64,000 nucleotides of DNA. Source: Sphingomonas sp. M1-B02. GTDB taxonomy: Bacteria; Pseudomonadota; Alphaproteobacteria; Sphingomonadales; Sphingomonadaceae. Every line of letters starts with the position of its first letter. The stretch's first letter is position 1. A model generated the notes under the pieces. The model saw only the letters and a list, made by a program, of their open reading frames with translations. It was not told the DNA's origin and did not search any database. Below are positions 17,452 to 26,404 of this stretch, piece after piece. A program made the translations under genes and the position numbers. The stretch is taken from assembly GCF_026167525.1 (NCBI RefSeq), contig NZ_CP110679.1, positions 1,909,501-1,973,500 of the forward strand. The letters are read 5' to 3'.

Positions 17452-19734
17452 TCAATATTTGACCCCCAGTCGAACGCCGAGATAACGAGCCGAATCGCGG
17501 GCGCGCAGACCGATGATATTGGTGACCGCCGACGGGTTCGGATAAGGATTGCCGGAGAAAGTGCCGGCGTCGTTGCGGATCGTGCCGAAATAATTCTCGT
17601 CGAACAGGTTCCGCACCAGGAAGGTGATGCTGTACCGCTGATCGTTCTTCTCTTCGAAGCCGATGCTCAGATTGGCGATGCCATAGGAATCCTGGAAGCT
17701 CACCGGGTCGTTCGTCAGCGCGAAGAAGGTTCCGCTCTGCCATGTGTAGTTGCCGTTGACCGTCAGATCGACCGGCAGGCTGCCCAGCGGGATGTTCATG
17801 TCCGCGCCCACGTTGAACTTCCATTCCGGTGAATTGGCGAGACGCGAGCCCGATAGATCCTGCGCACGGCCACCAACCGCATTGGGCACGCAGCCCTGCG
17901 CCGGCGTCTGGCCGAAATAGCATTCGCCATTGGGATAGGATTTGATCTTGGCATCGACATAGGCAACGCTTGCGTTGAGGCGCAGCCAATTGCTGGCGCG
18001 AACCAGCATGTCGGCTTCGACGCCGCGGGTCCGCAGCGAACCGACATTGGCCAGGATGAAGGCGCCGCCCAGGCCGGGCTCGAGCGTCTGCGACTGGAAA
18101 TTGCTATAGTCGGTCCAGAAGCCGGTGACGTTCAGCGTGACCCGGCGGTCAAGGAACGTGCTGCGCAGCCCGACCTCATAGCTGTCGGCGGTTTCGGCCT
18201 CGAGCGGGCGGCTGGCCGGGAAGTTCGGACGCACGAACGACGAGGTCAGATCATAGCCCTTGCCCTTATAGCCGCGCGAATAGGTGGCGAAGGCCATGAT
18301 ATCGTCGGACAGATCCTGCTGGACCCCGACCTTGCCGGTGATGACCGAATCATCGGTCTTGCCGCTCGTGAAGAAGGGCGGATTGCCGCCGTTGCTGTTG
18401 AAGCGCTGATATTGGAACCCGATATTCTCGTTGTTCCAGCGCAGCCCGCCGATCAGCGTGGTGCCCGGCGCGATCCGCCAATCAGCCTGGCCGAACAGCG
18501 CGAAGGTTTCGGATACCGTGCGCCCATACCAATTGGCATTGGCGACCGGGCCAGGACGAAAGAAGGTCCGCCGGTTCTCGTTACGGGCATAATAGGTCCC
18601 GACGACATATTGCAGCGCGCCACCCGAAGGCGAGGTGAGCCGCAGCTCGTGGCTCAGCGTCTCGCCTTCGAAGGTGCCCGACTGGAAGACGCCGGTGGCA
18701 AGTCCCAGCGCGGGGCCATAGGCGCCGTCGAAGTCCGAGAGATCCTGCGAATTATAATAGCCCATCGCGAAGATCTGGGTCAGCGTATGGCTGCCGACCG
18801 CAAGGTTCATCGCGAGCGACCCGCCATAGCTTTCGGAATCGGCATCCGGGATCGGATCCACCCGCACGGAGAAATTGTCCCGCCCCGGCGTGATCCCGGC
18901 GAGGCTTACGGTCGACGGCGTGCCGAACGACGACACCACGCCGGGCGTGCGCTCGATCGCCACGAAACCGCAGCAATTGGTGCGGGTATTGGTGTAGTAG
19001 CCGATCAGCGTCGCGTCGAAATCGGAGGACGGTTCGAACTGCAGCTTCGCGCGCACATTCTCGGTGTCGCGGCCATTGATGTCGTTGCCGCTTTGCAGCT
19101 CGCGGATGTTGCCGTCGAACCGGCCGACCGATCCGTTGACCCGGAAGCCCAGGGTGCTGGTGATCGGACCGGAGATGCCGGCTGAGTAGCGCTGTTCGCC
19201 ATCATCGGTCAGCATGACCTCGGCGTTGCCGGAGAAGCGTGACGTCGGCGCCTTGGTCGTGACGCTGATCACGCCGGCGGAGGCCGATTTGCCGAACAGC
19301 GTGCTCTGCGGGCCGCGCAGCACTTCGACCCGCTCGATATCGGCGAGATCGTTGAAGCCCTGGCCGGGCAAGCCGCCGGCGACGCCGTCGACGATCACCA
19401 GCACGCTCTGCTCGACCCCGACCGAAAAGGCCGAGGTGCCGACGCCGCGCAGGCTAATGACATTGTTATTGAGATCGCCACCCTGCGTGATCGTCAGGCT
19501 CGGCGTTAGCTTGGTCAGGTCCTGCAGCTGGCTGCCGCCGACGCTGGCGAGGTCGTCGCCGCTGACCACGGTGATCGCGACCGGCACGTCCTGGACATTC
19601 TGCTCGCGCTTCTGCGCGGTGACGATGATCTCGCCTTCCTCGACCGGGTCGCCGGAGGGCGGCACGTCCTGAGCCATCGCCGCCGGGCTCAGCAGGACCG
19701 CCGTGGTCGCCAGCAATATCGATAATCCGCGCAT
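17452..19734 (-). CDS. TonB-dependent outer-membrane receptor
   Basis: A 760-residue receptor; the ATG at 19734 follows AGGAGG. Signal peptide RGLSILLATTAVLLSPAAMAQ, then the plug domain (EIIVTAQKREQNVQDVPVAI; GVEQSVLVIVDGV; IERVEVLRGPQSTLFGKSAS) and a 22-strand barrel ending in VRLGVKY. The plug style (QKREQNVQDVPVA) is that of the iron-complex/carbohydrate receptors very abundant in sphingomonads. Location beside an exported GH2 enzyme and GntR regulator suggests uptake of an oligosaccharide or glycoside rather than a siderophore; this is inference. Confidence 0.9.
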   Translation of the reverse strand: MRGLSILLATTAVLLSPAAMAQDVPPSGDPVEEGEIIVTAQKREQNVQDVPVAITVVSGDDLASVGGSQLQDLTKLTPSLTITQGGDLNNNVISLRGVGTSAFSVGVEQSVLVIVDGVAGGLPGQGFNDLADIERVEVLRGPQSTLFGKSASAGVISVTTKAPTSRFSGNAEVMLTDDGEQRYSAGISGPITSTLGFRVNGSVGRFDGNIRELQSGNDINGRDTENVRAKLQFEPSSDFDATLIGYYTNTRTNCCGFVAIERTPGVVSSFGTPSTVSLAGITPGRDNFSVRVDPIPDADSESYGGSLAMNLAVGSHTLTQIFAMGYYNSQDLSDFDGAYGPALGLATGVFQSGTFEGETLSHELRLTSPSGGALQYVVGTYYARNENRRTFFRPGPVANANWYGRTVSETFALFGQADWRIAPGTTLIGGLRWNNENIGFQYQRFNSNGGNPPFFTSGKTDDSVITGKVGVQQDLSDDIMAFATYSRGYKGKGYDLTSSFVRPNFPASRPLEAETADSYEVGLRSTFLDRRVTLNVTGFWTDYSNFQSQTLEPGLGGAFILANVGSLRTRGVEADMLVRASNWLRLNASVAYVDAKIKSYPNGECYFGQTPAQGCVPNAVGGRAQDLSGSRLANSPEWKFNVGADMNIPLGSLPVDLTVNGNYTWQSGTFFALTNDPVSFQDSYGIANLSIGFEEKNDQRYSITFLVRNLFDENYFGTIRNDAGTFSGNPYPNPSAVTNIIGLRARDSARYLGVRLGVKY

Positions 19735-20066
19735 GAATATCCCCTCCTGTTTGACTGGATTGAAGACCAATCATTTTATTTTGGTAAGGCCGATTGACCG
19801 TCGAGCTCCGCTAGCAGGGCTTTTTCACTGTGAAAAATCGATATAAATGATGATCTGCGATCAATTATATTCATGCATGCCGCGATCTAGGGCGCGCCTA
19901 TCGCCCGGCAATCTTTCGGGGGCTCGCTAAGCTGCCCCCGACGATCCGCCTGCGGCTGCTGCTGCCGATCCCGCCGCGGCGCTACTGTAATGCGCGCGCC
20001 CTTCACTTGACCTGGCCGGCGCAGCGCCCGCATGACGAAGGTGCTCGGCGGAAAGGTAAGCAACGA
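19735..20066. promoter_or_regulatory. divergent promoter region with perfect palindrome
   Basis: This 332-bp gap between the TonB receptor (minus) and a serine hydrolase (plus) is locally AT-rich. It holds a perfect 17-bp palindrome TTTTTCACTGTGAAAAA at 19821-19837, a TTGGTAAGGCC GntR-like half-matched site at 19781-19791 and an AGACCAAT half-site at 19763-19770. These lie 30-105 bp upstream of the receptor start, where repressor or activator binding would be expected. No gene is seen in the gap. Confidence 0.5.
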
Positions 20067-21365
20067 ATGAATTTGATCATGCGGGGAATCGCTTCGGCCA
20101 TCTTGGTTTCAGCGGCCTTGTTCAATGGCGTCGCTGCTTCGAACGCACAAACACCCGTCCGGACTATCGAGGCACCGGCACCCTCCGGAATTTCCGCCGA
20201 GCGGCTCGGCCGACTGCGCGCCCAACTGCAACGCTATGTCGACGAAGGCAGGCTGGCGGGGGCGGTGGTCCGGATCCAACAGGATGGGAAGCTCGTCTTC
20301 TCGGCGGCAGTGGGATGGCGGGACAAGGAAGCACGCGATCCGCTGAGAGAAGACAGCATCTTTCGCATCGCCTCCCAGACCAAGGCGCTGACCAGCGTCG
20401 CGGTGATGATGCTGATGGAGGAGGGCAAGCTGCTGCTCGACGATCCGGTCGGCAAGCACTTGCCGGAATGGAAGAAAACGACCGTAGCGGTGGCCAAGCC
20501 GGGCGGTGGCTACGAGACCGTTCCCGCCAAGCGGCCGATCACGATCCGGGACCTTCTCACCCACACGGCCGGAATCTCCTACGGCGCGGGCCCCGCGGAA
20601 AAGGCCTGGCGCGATGCAGGCCTATTCGGCTGGTATTTCGCCGACCGCAACGAGCCTGTATCCGGCTTCGTTGCGCGCATGGCGGCGCTACCCATGGCGG
20701 CTCAGCCCGGCGAAAAGTTCGTCTATGGCTACAACACCGACATCCTGGGCGTGGTGATCGAGAAGCTCAGCGGCAAGTCGCTGCAGGCATTCCTCGACGA
20801 GCGCCTGATTGAGCCGCTCGGGATGAAAGACACCTCCTTCTTTCTACCGCGCGAAAAAGCCGGCCGGTTCGCGGTCGTATACGAAGGCGATGAAGGCAAG
20901 CTGCGGCGAGCGTCGGACGCAAACGTCTGGAAAGCCGGGGGCCATTTCGGCCAGGGGCACTATCTCGATGGTCCGCGCCTGGCCCATTCGGGCGGAGCAG
21001 GCCTTCTGTCCACCGCGGCCGACTATAGCCGCTTCCTCGAGATGATGCGACGCGGCGGCGAGCTCGACGGCCGCCGCTATCTGAGCCGCAAGACGGTGGA
21101 GCTCATGGTGTCCAACCATCTGGGGTCGGTTGAATATTCGTCCGGCATGGGGTTTGGGCTGGGTTTCTCGATCCGCATGGACCTTGGGGCGGCGGGCCAG
21201 CCGGGCTCTACCGGCGAATTCGGTTGGGGCGGCGCCTATCACAGCACCTATTGGGTCGATCCGGAGGAAGGGCTCACCATCGTCTACATGACTCAGCTGC
21301 TGCCTTCGGGGGACATTGACGACCATGGCAAGCTGCGCGCGCTGGTCTATCAGGCCATCGACTGA
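20067..21365 (+). CDS. exported beta-lactamase-fold serine hydrolase
   Basis: A 432-residue class C beta-lactamase-like (penicillin-binding-protein fold) hydrolase from the ATG at 20067, with a signal peptide (IASAILVSAALFNGVAASNA). The nucleophile motif SxxK reads SQTK in FRIASQTKALTSVAVMM; the YxN motif is YGYNTD. LLTHTAGISYG and GLGFSIR further support EstB/AmpC-like esterases. These act as esterases or peptidases rather than resistance enzymes in most cases. It is divergent from the TonB/GH2 locus and probably periplasmic. The substrate is unknown. Confidence 0.85.
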   Translation: MNLIMRGIASAILVSAALFNGVAASNAQTPVRTIEAPAPSGISAERLGRLRAQLQRYVDEGRLAGAVVRIQQDGKLVFSAAVGWRDKEARDPLREDSIFRIASQTKALTSVAVMMLMEEGKLLLDDPVGKHLPEWKKTTVAVAKPGGGYETVPAKRPITIRDLLTHTAGISYGAGPAEKAWRDAGLFGWYFADRNEPVSGFVARMAALPMAAQPGEKFVYGYNTDILGVVIEKLSGKSLQAFLDERLIEPLGMKDTSFFLPREKAGRFAVVYEGDEGKLRRASDANVWKAGGHFGQGHYLDGPRLAHSGGAGLLSTAADYSRFLEMMRRGGELDGRRYLSRKTVELMVSNHLGSVEYSSGMGFGLGFSIRMDLGAAGQPGSTGEFGWGGAYHSTYWVDPEEGLTIVYMTQLLPSGDIDDHGKLRALVYQAID

Positions 21366-21735
21366 CTGCGGTTGCCGGCAGGCGCGGCCCCGGCGTCCCT
21401 ATCCCGACCTACTCGCGCGCGCCACTCGAACTGCCGGATGCGCTGCGCTCCAACGATCCCCCGCACGGCAGCGTTAGGCGCCGCTTCATCGCCGAGGTAG
21501 TCGCACTCGACGTCATCAGGTTCACCGGGCTCGTCACGTCGCTGGAAATCGCCGCTCACGATGCTTCCCAATCAGCAGGCCCCGATGGTGCCCTCCATTG
21601 ATCGGGAGTGGCGCCCCACAGGGGACAAAGCTGGGCACTCAGATCATTGGGAATTTGGCTGCCGCGGCGCTGATAAATCCGGGATCGCGCGTCGCCGCTC
21701 ACCCCAAGAGCGTGGCGAGCACCAGATCGGCACCC
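21366..21735. other. 370-bp intergenic stretch without a convincing gene
   Basis: Between the serine hydrolase and the SDR gene (convergent) I see no reading frame with a credible start, ribosome-binding site and family resemblance. A 73-residue minus-strand frame (21350-21571) has no recognisable homology and overlaps the hydrolase stop. The stretch could be a decayed gene or simply spacer; no tandem repeat, tRNA or clear terminator is visible. Confidence 0.5.
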
Positions 21736-22524
21736 TCAAACGGTGCGGATGGTTCCGCCATCGATGACGATCTCGGCACCATGGATCGCGGCAGCACGGT
21801 CGGCGGCGAGATAGGCGATAAGGTCGGCCACCTCTTCGGGTTCGGCCCCACGCCCAATCGAAATGCCGCCCAGGGCATCGAGCACGGACTGACGCGCGTC
21901 CTCGATCGTGCCGCCATTGGCAGCCTGAAGCATTCCCAAAAAGTCTCCGGTTGCCTCCGTCATGATCCAGCCGGGCGAGACGGCATTGACCCGCACGCCC
22001 TTGGGACCGAGCTCCTTCGAAATCGACTTGCTGTAGGTCCTGAGCGCTGCCTTTGCGGCAGCGTAGCCGGTCGTGGATTCGGGGAGCGGCAGGACTGATT
22101 GGATCGACGTGACGTGCACCACGACGCCTTCGCCCCGCTCGATCATCTGAGGGATCAGCAGGCGATCGAGGCGGACGGTCGCCAGCAGGTTGAGGTTCAA
22201 CTCGGCAAGCCAGTGTTCGTCCGTCAGCGCGACGAAGCCACCGGCCGGCGACGCCGAGCCACCGACGACATGGGCGAGAATGTCGATGCCGCCCAGCCGC
22301 TCGAGCGCCGCCTTGGCCAGCGTTTCGCCGCCCTCGGGCGTGGTCAGGTCCGCCTGGACATATTCGACGCCCTCGATGGTGTCCCTGATCGCCCGGGCGG
22401 CGGTGATGACGCGCGCACCGCCGGCCAGGAAGCGCTCGACCGTGGCGCGGCCGAGACCCTTGGTGCCACCGCTGACGAGCACCCGCTTGCCGGCGAACTC
22501 GGTAGGATCTGCCTTGATGCTCAT
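21736..22524 (-). CDS. SDR family oxidoreductase
   Basis: A 262-residue classical short-chain dehydrogenase/reductase. Nucleotide-binding motif SGGTKGLG near residues 18-25, HVVGG in place of the usual NNAG, catalytic Ser in VTSIQS and YAAAK (Tyr-x3-Lys), and C-terminal VIDGG. The substrate is undetermined. The start (ATG) overlaps the stop of the upstream NTF2-like gene by four bases, so the two are translationally coupled; they are divergent from a LysR regulator that probably controls them. Confidence 0.9.
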   Translation of the reverse strand: MSIKADPTEFAGKRVLVSGGTKGLGRATVERFLAGGARVITAARAIRDTIEGVEYVQADLTTPEGGETLAKAALERLGGIDILAHVVGGSASPAGGFVALTDEHWLAELNLNLLATVRLDRLLIPQMIERGEGVVVHVTSIQSVLPLPESTTGYAAAKAALRTYSKSISKELGPKGVRVNAVSPGWIMTEATGDFLGMLQAANGGTIEDARQSVLDALGGISIGRGAEPEEVADLIAYLAADRAAAIHGAEIVIDGGTIRTV

Positions 22525-22856
22525 ACCGTGGTCTCCAGTGCCTTGATGGCGCCGTTCGCCAGCGTGAAGCGATAGGTGAAGCGGAGCGGGCTGCCCGGGA
22601 AGTCGCCATGCGCGAGACCTTCGACGACGACGTCGCCACCCTCTTCCCGAACCGTATCGGGCGTGAAAATCGCCTTCACCGGGATCACTTCTTCATGGAA
22701 AAGCAGGCGGATCGCAGCCTGTCCCTCAAAGCGCTTGCCGTTATCGATGAAGACGGCGTCGCGCTCAAATGGCTTCAGCATGCCGTCGATATCGAGACGG
22801 GCATTTGCCTCGACATAATCGGCGATCGGCGTGGGTAGCTGCATTGACATGTTCAT
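22521..22856 (-). CDS. NTF2-like (SnoaL fold) protein
   Basis: A 111-residue protein of the nuclear-transport-factor-2/SnoaL fold: an N-terminal helix (PIADYVEANARLDIDGMLKP), then FERDAVFIDNGKRFEGQAAI and a four-stranded sheet ending LRFTYRFTLANGAIKALE. Such small alpha+beta-barrel proteins often act as isomerases, hydrolases or polyketide-type cyclases. First gene of a two-gene unit with the SDR downstream (ATGA overlap) and divergent from the LysR gene. Confidence 0.85.
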   Translation of the reverse strand: MNMSMQLPTPIADYVEANARLDIDGMLKPFERDAVFIDNGKRFEGQAAIRLLFHEEVIPVKAIFTPDTVREEGGDVVVEGLAHGDFPGSPLRFTYRFTLANGAIKALETTV

Positions 22857-22946
22857 CTCCTGGACGGTGACGAAGCTTATCTAGCGATGGACTTTAGGCG
22901 TGATAATCGAGACAAATCGGCATGAGGTATCACGGAGAACGGGACA
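22857..22946. promoter_or_regulatory. divergent LysR-type promoter region
   Basis: The 90-bp gap separates the NTF2-SDR unit from the LysR gene, the standard LysR arrangement. It contains inverted TTATC (22877-22881) and GATAA (22902-22906) half-sites and a local AT-rich stretch. LysR regulators usually bind T-N11-A palindromes in such positions; the exact site here is uncertain. Confidence 0.4.
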
Positions 22947-23906
22947 ATGACTCGCCATTCGCTGATCGAACTCGAGGCGGTTCTCGCAATTGTTCGGTGC
23001 GGCTCGTTTCGATCGGCGGCGCTCGATCTCGGTATGTCGACCACGGCCATCAGCAATGCGGTGGGCAAGCTCGAGCGCGAGCTTGCCGTGCGGCTCTTCA
23101 ATCGCACGACGCGCAGCGTCTCGCTCACCCATGCCGGACGGATATTCGTCGCACAGATCAAACCAGCGCTCGAGGACATCCACAAAGCGATGCATATGGC
23201 GCGCGCCCAGCAGGAGACGCCGTCCGGAACCTTGCGTATCAATGCCTTCGCGACGGCTGCGCGCGAGATCATGGCGCCGCTCGTGCTGAGCTATCTGCAC
23301 CGCTATCCGCAGGTTCATATCGACCTCGTCACCGAGGGTCGGCTCGTCGATGTCGTGGCGGCGGGCTTCGATCTGGGCGTGCGCAGCGCGGATCTGGTGC
23401 CCAGCGACGCGATCGCCATCCCACTGGGTCTAACGCGGCGGATGGCGGTGGCGGCATCCCCTGCGTTTTTCGAAAACAGGACGATCCCCCAGGTGCCACG
23501 GGATCTGCTCGCCTATCCTTGCCTTCGCGTGCGACTTCCCAACGGTGCCTTGTTCCGGTGGCGATTTGAGAAGGGCGGCGACGAACTGCAGATCGAGGTT
23601 GAGGGCCCAATCACGCTCGACGAGGCGTCGCTCGCCCGGATCGCGGTAATGAACGACGTTGGGATTGGCTATTTCATGGAGGCCGATGTCCGCGACGACA
23701 TCGAGGCGGGTCGGCTCGTCCGCATTCTCGAAGACTGGACGCCGCTGCTCGCGCCGCTGTGCCTCTATTATTCCAACCGGCGGAATTCCTCAGCGGCCTT
23801 TCAAGCCTTCATCGCGCTCGCGCGCGATTTCGCCGCCGGACGGCTCTCCCAACAATCTTTTCCTAGTGCGGGCGGCCGACGAGTGGATCGCGCAGCCGCC
23901 CCCTGA
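22947..23906 (+). CDS. LysR family transcriptional regulator
   Basis: A 319-residue LysR regulator. The N-terminal helix-turn-helix reads [40 protein letters not shown] and [13 protein letters not shown]. The effector domain starts around residue 90 ([20 protein letters not shown]) and has [11 protein letters not shown] and [11 protein letters not shown], like the DmlR/YafC group. It is divergent from an SDR and an NTF2-like gene and most likely regulates them and itself in response to a small molecule. Confidence 0.92.
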   Translation: MTRHSLIELEAVLAIVRCGSFRSAALDLGMSTTAISNAVGKLERELAVRLFNRTTRSVSLTHAGRIFVAQIKPALEDIHKAMHMARAQQETPSGTLRINAFATAAREIMAPLVLSYLHRYPQVHIDLVTEGRLVDVVAAGFDLGVRSADLVPSDAIAIPLGLTRRMAVAASPAFFENRTIPQVPRDLLAYPCLRVRLPNGALFRWRFEKGGDELQIEVEGPITLDEASLARIAVMNDVGIGYFMEADVRDDIEAGRLVRILEDWTPLLAPLCLYYSNRRNSSAAFQAFIALARDFAAGRLSQQSFPSAGGRRVDRAAAP

Positions 23907-23907
23907 G

Positions 23908-25176
23908 TCACCTGACCGTCGCCAGCGTCTCATCGAGCCAGTCATAGATACGGGCATAGGCCAAGCGGCTCGCACCAACCTCGCAGTGCGCGCCCGCGCC
24001 CTCGGCGTCTGTAAACCGGATCATCGCCTTTGGGCAGGTCAGATGGTCGTAGAGCTGCTGCGCCTGGCCCTGGAAGAACAGGTCCTTCTCCGCCTCGCAG
24101 ACCAGGGTCGGACAGCGGATCTGCTCGGCGATGCCGTCGCGTAGGTGGTAGCCCATGCAGGCTGCGAGATAGGCACGCGGCGTGTCGACGCCATAGGCAT
24201 ACATGCCGTGGGTAAGATACCATTTCGCCACGGTGTTCGTCTTCATCGCGTGATCGAGGGCGGCGTCCAGTTCCGGCGCGCTTGGTGCGAACAGCGCCGT
24301 CCCGGCGGTTTCCCGCAGTTCCGGAGGCAGCAGCCCGAGCGAAGTAGCCCCGAGGTCATAGACGCCGTCGTCTGCGATGCAGGCCGCCAGGCGATGCTCG
24401 AATGCCGCCGCGCGAGGCGCGAGGTAGCCGCCGAGGCTTTCGCAATGGAGCGCGATCCGCTTGGGATCCACCTCCTTGCGGGTCAGCGCATAGTCGACCA
24501 CCGGGGTGACGACGCTCTCCCAGTCGGGCCGGAAGTGCAACCCCTGGCTGTGGACCGCGGAATATTGTCCCGGACCGTCGAATACGAGAACGTTGAAGCC
24601 GCGCTCGACCGCCGCTCGCGCGCCCAGCCAGTGCAGCTCCTCCGGCGACCCGTCGAGGCCGCCGTTGAGCAGCAAGGTCTTGCGCGGCTCGCCGGTGGTG
24701 TCGGCGTTGTGGAAATAGCCCGTCAGGGTGGTGCCCTCGAACGGGATCTCCACCGGCTCGATCGCGGGGGTGAACAGCGCCGCAGCCTGGCGATAACAGG
24801 CCGTGCTGCGTTCGAAGGCGCGCTTGACCCGCGGATCGTCGGCATGGGCGTGGAGGAAGAAGTCGGCGCTGCGATAATAGCTGGAGGCGCGCAGGAAATT
24901 GTCGCGGGCGCTGACCTTGTGGCCGCGCGCAAGCTGATCGGCGGCTTCGTCCGCGAGCCGGTCGGCAAAGCGGTTCATGCCGTCGTACCAGCTGTCATAA
25001 TCGCCGGACTTGATGGTGCTGGCCATGGCGATCACCTCGCCGAACGTGCTGCCGCCATATTCGGCCGCGCCGAACAGGCGCACGATCTCAAACCAGAATT
25101 GCGGATCATCCTGGAAGATCAGCGCTTCGGTTCCGGTATTCTCGGTGGGCTTTGGAGCTTGGGTCAGGGCGTTCAT
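23908..25176 (-). CDS. alpha/beta hydrolase (2,6-dihydroxypseudooxynicotine hydrolase-like)
   Basis: A 422-residue alpha/beta hydrolase with a helical N-terminal cap domain (about 1-140), resembling the FrsA/DUF1100 and 2,6-dihydroxypseudooxynicotine C-C hydrolase group. Core landmarks are LLNGGLDGSPEELHW (oxyanion region), VFDGPGQ and the nucleophile elbow HCESLGGYL, where Cys replaces the first Gly of the usual GxSxG. The acid and histidine are likely in EAEKDLFF and AGAHCEVG. Last gene of a three-hydrolase run controlled by the TetR at 27.8 kb. Substrate unknown; C-C bond or amide cleavage is possible. Confidence 0.82.
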   Translation of the reverse strand: MNALTQAPKPTENTGTEALIFQDDPQFWFEIVRLFGAAEYGGSTFGEVIAMASTIKSGDYDSWYDGMNRFADRLADEAADQLARGHKVSARDNFLRASSYYRSADFFLHAHADDPRVKRAFERSTACYRQAAALFTPAIEPVEIPFEGTTLTGYFHNADTTGEPRKTLLLNGGLDGSPEELHWLGARAAVERGFNVLVFDGPGQYSAVHSQGLHFRPDWESVVTPVVDYALTRKEVDPKRIALHCESLGGYLAPRAAAFEHRLAACIADDGVYDLGATSLGLLPPELRETAGTALFAPSAPELDAALDHAMKTNTVAKWYLTHGMYAYGVDTPRAYLAACMGYHLRDGIAEQIRCPTLVCEAEKDLFFQGQAQQLYDHLTCPKAMIRFTDAEGAGAHCEVGASRLAYARIYDWLDETLATVR

Positions 25177-25275
25177 CGTAGTTCCTCCCGATGGGGGTGT
25201 GACGAATGTTGAGTGCAGCGGCGTCAGCCTTTGACTTCCGCGTGCCCGGCGCCGCTGCCCGGGCTGCGAAATCGG

Positions 25276-26310
25276 TCAGCTATGCGCGAAGTCGGCGATA
25301 TCGGCGGCGGTGGCGCGAGCAATGTCGGGGCAAACCACCGGCAGGATCTCGATGCCGTGGCATGTGCCCATCACCTGGCGGCAGCGCGCGGAGACGCCCG
25401 CGCCGAGCAGCAGCCGATAGAAAGCGATGCCCTCGTCGCGCAGCGGGTCGCACTCGTTGACGCTGATTACCGTCGGCGGCAGGCCGCGCACGTCGTCGAT
25501 CGTCGCGAAGGCGGGCCACGCCAAAGGATTGCGTGCCTCGAATGCCTCGATCCCATAAGCCATGGCGCTGCGGTTGTTCTGCACCGAGATGAAGATGCCT
25601 TCGTTCTCGGTCGAGGACGGATACTGGGGCTGCGGCCATGCACCCGCGATGAAAGGACACATGGCGTAGATGCCCTTGATCGCGTCCAGCCCATTGCTGC
25701 GCTTCAACGACATGGCGACGGCCAGGGCCAAATTGGCGCCGCCGCTTTCACCGGTGACGATGATCCGCGCCGGATCGATGCCGAGCGTGGCGGCGTTGTC
25801 GCGCACCCATTGCAGCCCGGACAGGCAGTCGTTGAGGCCGGCGGGAAACGGCGCGATCTCCGGCGCGCTGTCGGCATGCACCGCGTTACGGAAATCGACC
25901 ATCGCGACGGCGACGCCCCGCGCGGCCATGATGCGGGCCCACGCCTTGTAGTTGCCCTCGAAGCAGGAGCTGAACATCATGCGCCCGCCGTGGATGTAAT
26001 AAAGGCACGGCAGAACCTGATCGCCCTCCGGGCGGACATACTGGATCTGCACAATGTTGCCGTCCGGCGCCGAGGTGAAGCTCAGCGTGCGCACCGTCAG
26101 CCCGGCCGAGGGCGCGATATCCTCGCGGTCCATGCTGTCGAAGACAGCGACCTGGCTGGCGTAGATGGCCAACCCCTGCGGCGAGAGTTCCTGCGCCAGC
26201 AGTTCCTCGCGGCTGGTGACATTCGGCTGCGGCTGGCCCAGCGGCATGCCGGCGAAGGCGGCCTTGATGCGCGGGTCGAGGCGGGGGTCGGTATCGATCT
26301 TGGAGGTCAT
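25276..26310 (-). CDS. alpha/beta hydrolase (hormone-sensitive-lipase group)
   Basis: A 344-residue esterase/lipase of the HSL group. The oxyanion motif HGG is in YYIHGGRMMFSS, the nucleophile elbow is GESGGANLA, and the acid/histidine pair is probably in NECDPLRDEG and GTCHGIEIL. No signal peptide, so cytoplasmic. Middle gene of the three-hydrolase run; the 94-bp and 99-bp gaps to its neighbours each contain a possible ribosome-binding site. It may hydrolyse an ester intermediate in a catabolic route. Confidence 0.87.
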   Translation of the reverse strand: MTSKIDTDPRLDPRIKAAFAGMPLGQPQPNVTSREELLAQELSPQGLAIYASQVAVFDSMDREDIAPSAGLTVRTLSFTSAPDGNIVQIQYVRPEGDQVLPCLYYIHGGRMMFSSCFEGNYKAWARIMAARGVAVAMVDFRNAVHADSAPEIAPFPAGLNDCLSGLQWVRDNAATLGIDPARIIVTGESGGANLALAVAMSLKRSNGLDAIKGIYAMCPFIAGAWPQPQYPSSTENEGIFISVQNNRSAMAYGIEAFEARNPLAWPAFATIDDVRGLPPTVISVNECDPLRDEGIAFYRLLLGAGVSARCRQVMGTCHGIEILPVVCPDIARATAADIADFAHS

Positions 26311-26404
26311 TGCAGGATCCTTTCTGCTCAGCTTTGGACATGGGGGATCGATCGCCGGCGGGGCCGGCGTCGATGGCTTGGTTCGAGAATGGTCGGAGGG
26401 GCGC

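Noticed and set aside
21366..21735. A decayed gene between the serine hydrolase and the SDR gene
   Set aside because: Short peptide stretches such as RRLTLPCGG hinted at flavin oxidoreductase-like starts, but no frame is coherent for more than a few residues.
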